A stretch of 64,000 nucleotides of DNA from Salvator merianae. Lineage: Eukaryota > Chordata > Lepidosauria > Squamata > Teiidae. This document shows positions 54,780 through 64,000 of the stretch, one piece after another. The notes below the pieces were generated by a model. It was given only the letters and a program-made list of their open reading frames with translations, did not search any database and was not told where the DNA came from. The translations under genes and the position numbers were made by a program. Within the stretch, counting starts at the first letter, position 1. The number at the start of each line of letters is the position of its first letter. The stretch is from NCBI GenBank assembly GCA_003586115.2, contig QVOM02000103.1, positions 9,192,147-9,256,146 of the forward strand, read 5' to 3'.

Positions 54780-56420
54780 CCATGTGTCTAAATATAAACA
54801 AACAAGGGCCTATACACATCTCAAGAAGATGGTCATTCCACAGCCAGGAAGTACCATAGAGAAGGCACTCTTGCATGCTTGTGCATCTTTAACTGTAAGC
54901 ACAGATGGCATTATCAAGAGGGCATCTCCTGCTGATCTTAACTCACAAGCAGGTCTATTTGTGGGAGGTGGTTCTTTAGATATTTAAGGCTTATATTGTA
55001 TACAGTTTCATACATCTTGAATTTAGCTACCATCTTGAATTTAGCCTGGTAGCAAGTTGGAAATCAATGCAGTTCCTTTAGGACTGACATAATGAGCATC
55101 CAACCTTGAGCACCTATTAGCAGCCTTGCTGCTGCATTCTGCACTAGTTGCAGCTTCCAAACTCTCTTCAAGGTTAGCACAACATTGCAGGAGTCCAGTC
55201 TGAATGCTACCAGGACTTAGAATCCTGTGCCAAGCTATCTCTGTCCAGAAAAGGCCATAGTTAGCAAATCAGCCTTAGTTGGTAGGCACCCCTGGCCACT
55301 GCTGCCACCTGAGCCTCCAATGACAGTGGCAGACCCAGGAGTATCACCAAACTTTACACCTGTTCCTTCTAAGTTTGACAACACCTGTCCACTTCCTGGA
55401 CTCAAGAACCCCTGATACAGAGTATCTTCATCAGCTTCAATGTACTGGTCCACATCCAGTTCACTACCACCTCTAGGTACTGATCAATTACCTGAGCTGC
55501 CTTTTCTGATTCAGATGAAATTGAGACATCAAGATGAATGTCATCAGCATACTGATGACACTTCACTCTGAATTTCCTGATGACTTCTCCCAGCAGTTTC
55601 ATGTAAATGTTAAAAATCATAGGTATAAGATCAACCCCTGAGGACTCCACAAGCAAAATCCCCCATGACAACTCTCTGGTGTCATCTTCAGAGGAAGGAA
55701 TGAAACCACTGTATGGAGGTACATCCAACTGCCAGTTCTTAAAGCCTTGCCAAGAGGATACCATAGCCAATGGAATCAAAAGCTGCTGAGAAATCATGGA
55801 AAATAAGCAGGGTATCATTGCCCTTATACCTTTCTGAATAAAGGTCATCAGTCGTGGTGATCAAGGCCACAATAAGGCCTGAAGCTGGGCTGAAATGGAT
55901 CCATACAATTCACTTCCTTCAGTCATACCTGCAGTTGAGATGCCACCATCCTCCCAGAACCTTGCCCAAGAAGGACATATGAACAACTGAGTCATAGTTA
56001 ATCTGGTTTGTAGGAGGGACCTTTTAAAGAGGGGATACGCCAATGCCTCTATCAGGGCTAATGGAACATCCCCTTCCCACAATGAGTCATTAAGTGCTCC
56101 CAAGACCCATCCAGCTAAGCCCCTTTCTCTTATCAACTATGATGGATAAGAATTCAGACAGCCTATGGTTCACAGGACTCCAGAAAGCAGCTTGTTCACA
56201 TCCTTAAATCTCAATAATTGAAACCAATCCATGATGATAGGATCAGACAGTTATCTAGATACCTCCACCAGGTTGTTCTGAACTGTGGCACTTAGTCTCT
56301 TTTGAATCTGAGCAATTTTAATCTGAAAGCACCTTGTAAATCTGGCACAGCAGGCCTTGGATGGCAACATCACCTTCTTTTTTTCTGACCTGATGTCACT
56401 AGGCCATTTATCACCCAGAA
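54780..56420 (-). mobile_element. L2-like LINE fragment, antisense, decayed
   Basis: Minus-strand frames show the L2 reverse transcriptase: near 55640-55500 PMIFNIYMKLLGEVIRKFRV then KCHQYADDIHLDV, including the YADD catalytic motif, followed by VIDQYLEVVVNWM. Upstream (56130-55860) the frame matches the pre-finger part poorly; downstream text to 54800 fits the C-terminal and 3' part. Stops and frameshifts throughout. Confidence 0.75.
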
Positions 56421-58632
56421 AACCTCACCTGGTTGGTTACTTGTAGATGTGATTGTGATGGAGAAATAATTATTTTTTGCCACAATCATGGCCACATGGC
56501 AGGGATGATAGTGAGCTTTAATCTGTGTTCAAGTTACATTTTTATTTTTGTAAACTGCAGTGAAATAGTATACAAATCTAAATAACATGATTACTATTCT
56601 AAATATTGAGCTTCAGGTCCTAAGGGAGATGTAAAAACAATTCCTATGTGATGTATTGTTCCAAAAGTTCCCATGGCTTTGCTAAAAGGCTGATTTGACA
56701 AATTGGAAGGGGCACATATCTTGTGGTTCTTTTCTAGCAAATAAATTAATCCTTTATTTAGTTTGAGCATAACCTTTAACCAAAAGATCTAGCTTTTATT
56801 AGACTTAACCATGTGAATGGCACTGTGCCTGATTTACTGAACTTGGCTTCCATATTATATGTTGTAGTGACATAAGCATTGTTGCCCCAGGTCTTGGATG
56901 GGTTTTCTCCACCTCATGCTGTATTCGCATGAGGTTTCCTGGTGTTTTCTCCATATGGCTAAGTTCTCCCTGGGACTTTGAGAGCATCTTTGTCTCAGGG
57001 TATGTAGGAATTACAATATGTGCTGACCAAAAATATTTTAATAGCTAAAAAATAGCATGCATGATTGCAGCTTAAGATAGCCTCGGCACCTGACTTTAAA
57101 GGACCACATCTGTCATGCTGATGTAAATGTATGAATTTCAATATGAATTTCAAATATGAATAGAATTTTAATAGGCTAAAACAATGCATTCTTATTTTGC
57201 AATCTATATGTCTGAGATAGACAGGAAAAAAAATCTGTCCAGGGTTTTTACTGCTACAATTATCTTTTGTCTTTATTAAAGCTGATTGCCCTGGGCTGCA
57301 GTGAGGTTTGCTATCAAAATATTGTCATTTTGAACATATGCTTCCAATGCCACGCAGAAGCTGATTCACATCTCATAGTAAGTTACAAATGGAGCAATAC
57401 TTGTCCTATTGTAATGCATGAATTCCACTGTCCAATTATTGAAAGGATGCTGCAGTTTAGATGTGGCTTAGATACTAGGGGTAATCTGAACACTACAGTT
57501 GTAGCATATCTTCCAACTGGAAAATAAAATCTTAATATGGCTGTTATCCAGCATAAAAAGCAAAAATAATGATAAAAAGCCTTCTGAAAGCCAGAAAAGG
57601 AGGGAGGGAAATCTCAACTAATTAGAATATATTTCCTGACTTAAATTCTATTAGCACCATCCATGTGATCAGAATTACTGTAGCTGGGAGTTTTTCAGGC
57701 ATATCTATTTCTGAGAAGTTACTTTTCCTGTGTTTTCAGTTTCTGATCTTACAAGGTAAGACTTCTGATTTATTATTTTTATTGATATGAATAAAAATAA
57801 AAGGGAATTTTCTTGTAACCATGAAGATGTTAAAGAATACTTGATATTTCTTCCAGATTTTATAAGAAATGCCTTTAGTAAGATAGAAAATTCCTTGGAA
57901 CTCAGTAGAGTACAGTCTGATTAAACACACACTGAAACAGGCTAATGAAGAGTTTCAGCAAATGCAATGTACCTCTTTTAGCAGCTTTGTGGTAGGAGAG
58001 TTATAAAATGTTACAATTTTAAAAAAATGTTTACTTCTCAGAGGGTTTTAATATTGGCAGACATGCAGTTCCTTCATAATCATCAGCCATAATGTTGTAT
58101 TATTTACATGACTCATAGCAGCGCATAGCATGAAATAAAATGCTTGAATTTTCATTTACTTTTAATATTTGTTACATGTTTTGGAATACAGTAAGGAGGT
58201 AAAATTTGCCTTGAATGATTTATTTCCTATTGTCACTTTTATCTAGTGAAAAAACACAGTGGTCATAGACTGGATCTGTTTCTTTTGCCACAAGTGACAA
58301 TGGGCTCTTTTCTTGAAAATGTGACTGATTTATCTATGATATCTGTTTGGCACCCATAACTAAAATAATGTAGGGAGATTTCTGTGAAGTACCAGATTAT
58401 TATCACTGTTTGGTAATATTAAATAAATATGCAGGATTTAAGCAGCAAAGCTGCAATATAAATAATCTTGCCTGCAAGGTGGCAAGCAATACTGAAGAAA
58501 TTATTTTAGAATCGTTATTTGTTTGGTAATTAAAGCAGCTAAGCATATTCATATTCATAGGCATCTATGCATATTGAATTACCTGTAAATTATTAACAAC
58601 AGGCCATAAGTTAACAGTTTTCTTTTGTAATC

Positions 58633-58679
<47 letters not shown>

Positions 58680-58767
58680 TCCTTCCTTCCTTCCTTCCTT
58701 CCTTCCTTCCTTCCTTCCTTCCTTCCTTCCTTCCTTCCTTCTCCCTTTGTTCCTTCCTTCCTTCTCC

Positions 58768-58829
<62 letters not shown>

Positions 58830-59028
58830 AGCTAGATTTACTGATAAATTTATGTTAGCTAGATAAAAATTTGCTATAATAGTAAATTATTAACCTTTGA
58901 CTAAATGACTAAACATGATTTGAAAGATGGGATATGGAAGATTTGAAAGATAAGATTTGTTTTGCAGGTATTAAGGGTACAGTCTTAATAAGCAAATAAC
59001 AAACATGAAAACATCACATCCTTAAAAT
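56421..59028. other. No gene seen
   Basis: About 2.6 kb of AT-rich DNA without a gene; contains only the tetranucleotide array listed separately. Confidence 0.35.
58632..58828. repeat. Compound (TTTC)n-(TTCC)n-(TTTC)n microsatellite
   Basis: About 12 TTTC units, then about 15 TTCC units, two CTCCCTT interruptions, then about 14 TTTC units. A pure polypyrimidine strand of nearly 200 bp able to form triplex DNA. The KER-repeat frame on the minus strand is an artefact. Confidence 0.97.
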
Positions 59029-59340
59029 CATCTTGCTGGCTCAGACCAAAAGCCAATCTTGGCCACTGCCAACTAGTTTTGAGCTAAATTACCCATCTAC
59101 CTTAGCTAACATGGCAGAACTGACTAGAGTAGCTGTAGGTTACAGTCCAAAGCATCTGTATGGCAATAGGTTGGTGAAGGCTGCCTAAAAGGTTCAGTAG
59201 GCTGTTCTCACAGTGGCCACCTAGATGGCTATTGGAAACCTACCAACAGGGTATGAAAATCTCTGTAGTGTACTAGCTGGGTTTTCAACTAAGACTTAGC
59301 AGTCCCTAGCAAATCCCCATGTCACCACTGAAGCTCCCTG
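59029..59340 (-). mobile_element. CR1-like LINE 3' end, inverted, decayed
   Basis: Plus-strand text 'tggctcagaccaaaagccaa' and 'ctcacagtggccacctagatgg' then 'ctattggaaacctac' is the inverse of the tail landmarks at 12670-12985. Confidence 0.5.
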
Positions 59341-59361
59341 GGTGATACTGAGCCTGTCTTC

Positions 59362-59770
59362 GGGCCTGTTTACACTTACCTTTTAATGACTGAGTGGCTG
59401 CTCACTGGGTAAGTGCATCTGCATGCTGCCACTGCCGCGTCCTGAAGCACTTCCAGTTGTCTCTGAAATCAACTGCTCTGGACAACTAAATGGAATGCCC
59501 CCCCCCCCCGCTAAACTAGAACCAGGAGATGTGCATCCTTCTGCATGCCTTTCTCATCTGTTCTTACAGGCCCTGGACTGCTGATAAACCTTTTTAAAAA
59601 GTTCTACCAGTATCCTGATCTAGGCAGCTATTTTGGCTGCCTAGATCGGACTATGCTCCATCCAATGTGGACGGAGTAATTTAGCAAAGGGCGTGGTCTC
59701 TCTAGTCCACACCAGAGCGTGGAAGAGAGAAATCCACTGTTCTGAGATGCTGATAAGTGCAGAAAGACCC
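59362..59770 (+). mobile_element. GGCC-ended MITE, family M1 (about 409 bp)
   Basis: Ends GGGCCTGTTTACACTTA and TAAGTGCAGAAAGACCC. A foldback beside the left end (ACTTACC...GGTAAGT) repeats the family layout. No clear target duplication. Confidence 0.6.
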
Positions 59771-60719
59771 TCTCTCTGGAGATCTGATTTGCTGCCTTGC
59801 AGACATATTTCTACCTACATTGTGTCTATATACTTGCACAAGTTTTACAGTGTTGAACGTGCTCTCATCAAAAGAAAGCAGCATTTGGACAAATAAAACA
59901 GACCCTCATCTTTTCATTTCAAAAGAAGACTCTGTTGACAGGCTTTTTTCCTGTTTTAGAACACAACCACCATTATTTGGTATTGTAATTCTTAAACTGT
60001 TTCCAATAAAAGCATACAATTTTAGCAAGAATAACTTTGGAATTGATGCATTGAGTTGACTTCTGATTACTTTGCATTATTCCATTTTAGAAGTTTGAAG
60101 TTATCTCTAATTTTATTTTCAAACTTAATTACATTTTATGAAAGATTTGTCTTCTATTCCCCTTATAATGTTTAAAGAGAAAATATAGTACATAAACTTT
60201 TTCATTTTCTAGTTCATTGGCCAATTGCAAAGGCTGTGAATACAGAAATAAGCTTATTGTTTTCCTTAAACTAAAGACAAAGGAAAACCAAGGCACTGTT
60301 TTGTCATCTTGATCCCCATTCTGGTGCCCTAGGAAGCCAAATAGCTTAACATATAGAAGACATATACCATCTGCACTCCTGCCCACAAGGAAATCTACTT
60401 TAAGAATATCAGATTGTTTACCAGATATGTCGTCATTCAGAAAGACAAAACAAATTCCTTCATCCTTTGCCCCATCCATGGTCCACATTAAGGCACCCTA
60501 ATTAAAACTAAGTTGTCTGATAATGTAAGCATTACGTTCAGCATAGTCATTGACCTATTTCCATAGGCCATTAAAGATTTACACCATTCCAGAGGGTGGA
60601 TGTCTGACAGCAAATTCACTCCTGAAGACTGACTGAGCAATTTATTTCTTTATTCTATGCCTCTCTGAATATCAAACTGAAAAACATCCATTGCAGCAAT
60701 GTTCCATTTTTTTTCTCAA
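59771..60719. other. No gene seen
   Basis: Open frame 60129-60488 on the minus strand has no recognisable motif; left uncalled. Confidence 0.35.
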
Positions 60720-61535
60720 GGCCTTACTGCACTTACCTTGGTACCACTTCCCTTCCTCACAGTAGTGCAGTATAAGGGAAGCCATGCCCTGTGCTAATAC
60801 ACTCCATATGCATTGGATGGAACATAGACTGGATTAGGTGATCCAAACTGGCCACCTAGGATACTGGTAGACCTTTTTTAAAAGGTATACCAGAGGACTA
60901 GCAACTGCTAAACTGAATCACGGAGGTGTGCAAATACAGCCCATATCTCCTTGTTCTGGTTTTGCAGGGGACCCTCTTCAGCAGCACACCAAAGCACATC
61001 ACTAAAATGGGTCCACCCAGGGCTCCAAGGACAGAAACCTTCATTCCTGTCCATCAGAGCCCTCAGAGCTGGCTCTGAAACTCGAGCAAGCTTCAGAACC
61101 AATGCAGGGGCTATTCCGGAACCATCCAAATATGAATGCCCTTCTTCTGGGGGCCTGTTCACACTTTCCACTGTAGAACAGGATAATTAGCCTGCTCTAT
61201 GGTGGAACAGACCTCACAGCATGGACACAGTCTATACTGCGAGGACATAGAATGGACTGGCAGCAGAATACCAGCATTCGCAATGCAAATGCTGGTGTCC
61301 TGTGCCATGACAGTGGCTGGAAAGCTGCCGACCACTACCATGGTGATCAACAACACTGCATGACAGCTCAGCCGCACCACTCTTCATTTGCACCCAGAAG
61401 CGGGTGCAAATGCACTGAACCATGAGCAGTCCAGCTCATTAGTTGCAAGCGCAAAAAGGCCCTAGGACAGTTGGACCACTCCAGCTGATCCAGTTCCACT
61501 GGAGTGGTCCACGCCAGGTAAGTGCAGTAATGGTC
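60720..61535 (+). mobile_element. GGCC-ended MITE, family M1b, with a nested MITE
   Basis: Ends GGCCTTACTGCACTTACCT and AGGTAAGTGCAGTAATGGTC, 17 of 19 complementary. Flanks CAA and TAA match at two of three bases. Holds the complete M1 element 61151-61462. Confidence 0.7.
61151..61462 (-). mobile_element. GGCC-ended MITE, family M1, nested (312 bp)
   Basis: Ends GGGCCTGTTCACACTT and GCGCAAAAAGGCCC. It has the AGAACAGGATAATTA-type foldback near its left end and a CCAGCATT / AATGCTGG foldback in the middle (61270-61295), in inverse order to 14700-15124, which gives the orientation. Confidence 0.68.
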
Positions 61536-63156
61536 TAAGTCATATCCAGACTAAAGTAGCCTATTGAAAGCAGTGAAAATAAAGTTAAGTCAAGACTGTC
61601 CAACTGATTTCCTACATGACATACTTGAGATTCTGCCCACAGTTCTTCATTGGTAAGTGCCCATAAATGGCAGCCTGTCTAATTTTTTCTAAATGTGATT
61701 TTTTCCACATACTGAAAAAATCCCTCTGCATCCTTCCATGTTATCTGTTCAGCTTCTTCTTCTCCTGTTACCATAAGGCTTAAACTGGCGATATCTCTGT
61801 CAAGGAATTTACAAGCTTGGGATATTTTATTTCTTAAAGCTTAACTATTTTTTGAGGCCACAAGGTGCAAACCAAGCAAGAAAGGGGGGAATGATGACTG
61901 GAACAGATAATACAGATCTTCGACATCCCAGAAATCTGCTGTGAAAGGAGATGGTGACAGCAAAACCACTAAGAGGCAACATTTTTTACATGCCTGAATC
62001 ACAATTTCCATTTATTTTATGCTCACTTTATGGTAACCTGCCCTGAGATCTTAGAGTATAGCACTGGAACAGGACAGTGGAATGACACAGTCTGTCCTTT
62101 CTATCTGCCCTACAATGTATCAGGGACGCTGGATTCCTTCTTCACCTGTGACCCAGACAGCCTTTCCATCACAGGCTGCAGGAAGAAGATAGGCTGGCAC
62201 TGTGGAACTTCTCCATCTGCCCTATAGCAGACCAGCAACACTGAAACCCCTCCCCAGCTACCAGTGGTATTTGGGGGCTCTTCATCTGCCTGCAATAGAC
62301 CTACCCTACTAATTAGTTCCCCCATTCCCTCCTGGTCCACTTTTCCACATGCATTATGTCTTTTTATTACAAGCCTGAGGGCAGGGACGTGTCTGTCATG
62401 AAATACTGTAAACAGCTCTGAGAGTATTTTTAGACTTAAGGGCAGCATATACATAAATCAAAACTGAATGCAAACACACATAAATAAACCATAAAACGTC
62501 CCAGGAAACTCCATGGGCTTAGTATGCAGGCTAGCATTGTGGGTCAGGAGAAGCAGGGAGGCTGTGTGTTGGACGCTTTAGTTCCATCTGTCAACCCAGT
62601 TACCAGTGAACATCATTCAGATACCTGATTTGGGTAGGCCCAACCGTGAGGTCTCCAAGCCCACCGTTCCTATTCAATGCCACCGCCACGTCTTCTCCAT
62701 GGCTTAATTTGCATTGCCACTCGTAGGAATATCAGCTGAGTTCTGAAAAGCCCAAGATGTCTTAGGATTGAGGTTAATAATTTATTTAAATCTGATAAGT
62801 ATGCCTGCTGCTTAGTTTCACATGTCTACCAGTTAGATTTTGACTCTGAACTTCCACTATTTCTGATCCACTTATAGACTTCACACACCATCCTCCCTGT
62901 GGATTTCTCTGGATTGTTTATTGTACAAGCACATGTAGAAAGATAAGTTTTCAAACTCAAAGCTCATACATAAAATATCACTCTTTATATGGCACATAGG
63001 TTTAGGTCTAGGTCTCAAAGCCCATATTCCCATTATTTATATATTCCCCTAACACTCCACATTACCCCACATGATTCAAGTACCCAATTTAAAGGCTTTG
63101 CCAACACCTTGTCACAAGTATTAGATAAGAATTATTCCCAGCTGATAAGAGTCAGA
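61536..63156. other. No gene seen
   Basis: Unassigned; ends in AGA (63154-63156). Confidence 0.35.
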
Positions 63157-63804
63157 GGTCCTTTCTGCACTTACCTGCGGTTGGAATAGCATGACCCACT
63201 GATTTGACCATGGGAAGGCATGGACTGGATCAGTACCTTCTGCATCGATGACACTGATCCTGATCAGCCCATGCTGCAGCCTCAGAAATTTGTGTGAACT
63301 TCATAGCTGCACCCACACATCTCTGAATGCTAGAAACAAATGTTCCTGGCCTTGTGGCCTCTGGGGGATGCTTTTCAGTGGCACGTTATGGTAAACTGCT
63401 GAAATGCACCCCCAAGTAGTCCTGAACACCAGAGACATGGCTTCTTCATGCCTCCCATGTTCTGGATCAGGGCCACTGGTCTGTTGTGTTTATTAATGAT
63501 TTACTAATGATCCATATTAAGACCTCCCTTAATCTGGATCAGGTTCCATCTAAAGCGATACCAGCGGGAGATGGGACCTCCTAGATCTGTATTAACATAC
63601 AGATCTGGAGGCCTAGATGCAAACTACATGGGTGGCTGCAAAGCTTGCACAAACTTCTGAAGCTGCGGTGTGGGCTGATCTGGATCAGCATCATTGCTGC
63701 AGATGGTACTGATCCAGCCCATGCCTTCATGTGGTTGGAATCAGTGGGTCGGGCTATTCAGACCCACTGAACCTGTCTAAAAGCAGGCATGTGCAGAAGG
63801 GGTC
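63157..63804 (+). mobile_element. GGCC-type MITE, family M1b (648 bp)
   Basis: Ends GGTCCTTTCTGCACTTACC and GTGCAGAAGGGGTC, flanked by AGA on both sides (63154-63156, 63805-63807). Two halves of the interior are loosely inverse to each other: GGCATGGACTGGATCAGTAC near 63216 against GTACTGATCCAGCCCATGCC near 63705. Confidence 0.68.
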
Positions 63805-63973
63805 AGAGATGGATACTGCAAGCTAACAAGTTCAAGACCAAGACCTCACATTTTCTCTATCCACAGGTTGCTGAAACCCTTCCCAACCCAATGCAATAAG
63901 AACAGCATTTAGTAGTCATAGCCAACTAAAGTTGGATCTGCATGGGACATTTAGGTTGGTGTGGGATCACAGT

Positions 63974-64000
63974 GGCCACATTCCGACACAGCATTTAGTC
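63974..64000. mobile_element. Harbinger-like element, copy 3, cut by the window edge
   Basis: GGCCACATTCCGACACAGC matches the left end of 41809-42984 (GGCCGCTTTCCGACACGGC) with three or four changes, followed by ATTTAGTC. The rest lies outside the window. Confidence 0.6.

Noticed and set aside
58579..58830. Lysine/glutamate/arginine repeat protein on the minus strand
   Set aside because: Direct translation of the TTTC/TTCC microsatellite.
60129..60488. 119-codon minus-strand frame as a host exon
   Set aside because: No recognisable domain, no splice-site support, low-complexity surroundings.
1..64000. tRNA, rRNA or other structured RNA genes
   Set aside because: No A/B box plus cloverleaf or conserved rRNA core was recognised by eye; a dedicated scan could not be run.

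Overview
The window reads as intergenic (or deep-intronic) DNA of a vertebrate, most likely a squamate reptile. No complete host protein gene, rRNA or tRNA was recognised. The vertebrate call rests on L2/CR1-type LINE fragments in the style common in lizards and snakes, abundant hAT-like and Harbinger-like MITEs, solo LTRs, an endogenous retroviral pol relic, long dinucleotide and tetranucleotide microsatellites, and AT-rich, CpG-depleted background. The squamate call is an inference.

Layout. 0-8.2 kb: a 1.57-kb Harbinger-like element (352-1923), a very GC-rich hAT-like element with minisatellites (2081-2722), an inverted MITE (3583-3920), an antisense L2 fragment (4690-6290) and a second copy of the MITE (7700-8167). 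8-16 kb: mostly unassigned DNA with four dispersed elements and a CR1-like 3' end. 16.9-19.6 kb: a decayed retroviral pol (thumb/connection, RNase H, integrase) split by a probable solo LTR. 22.66-26.91 kb: Ty1/copia element A (plus strand), carrying a MITE in its PR-IN region and lacking its reverse transcriptase. 27-30 kb: a solo LTR inside a CR1-like 3' end, then a MITE that was itself hit by a second, larger copy of the GC-rich hAT-like element. 31.7-33.2 kb: an L2 fragment split by a MITE. 33.6-46.8 kb: foldback MITEs, a second Harbinger-like copy (41809-42984) and a CGAA-rich hAT-like element (45584-46760). 48.7-53.9 kb: Ty1/copia element B (minus strand), nearly complete with an intact RT-RNase H. 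54.8-64 kb: antisense L2, a compound tetranucleotide microsatellite, nested MITEs, and the first 27 bases of a third Harbinger-like copy at the right edge.

How the parts relate. The main content is a layered record of transposition. Target-site duplications are visible for about a dozen insertions: 3 bp for the GGCC-ended elements, 8 bp for hAT-like elements and 5 bp for the solo LTR. Several insertions are nested, so their relative order can be read. The two copia elements are relatives: same gag-pol order, same DSACTQH protease motif, and a primer-binding site matching the anticodon arm of initiator tRNA-Met rather than the tRNA 3' end. Element B could in principle have supplied enzymes to RT-less element A-type copies, but it now has two frameshifts and one nonsense codon in the integrase region.
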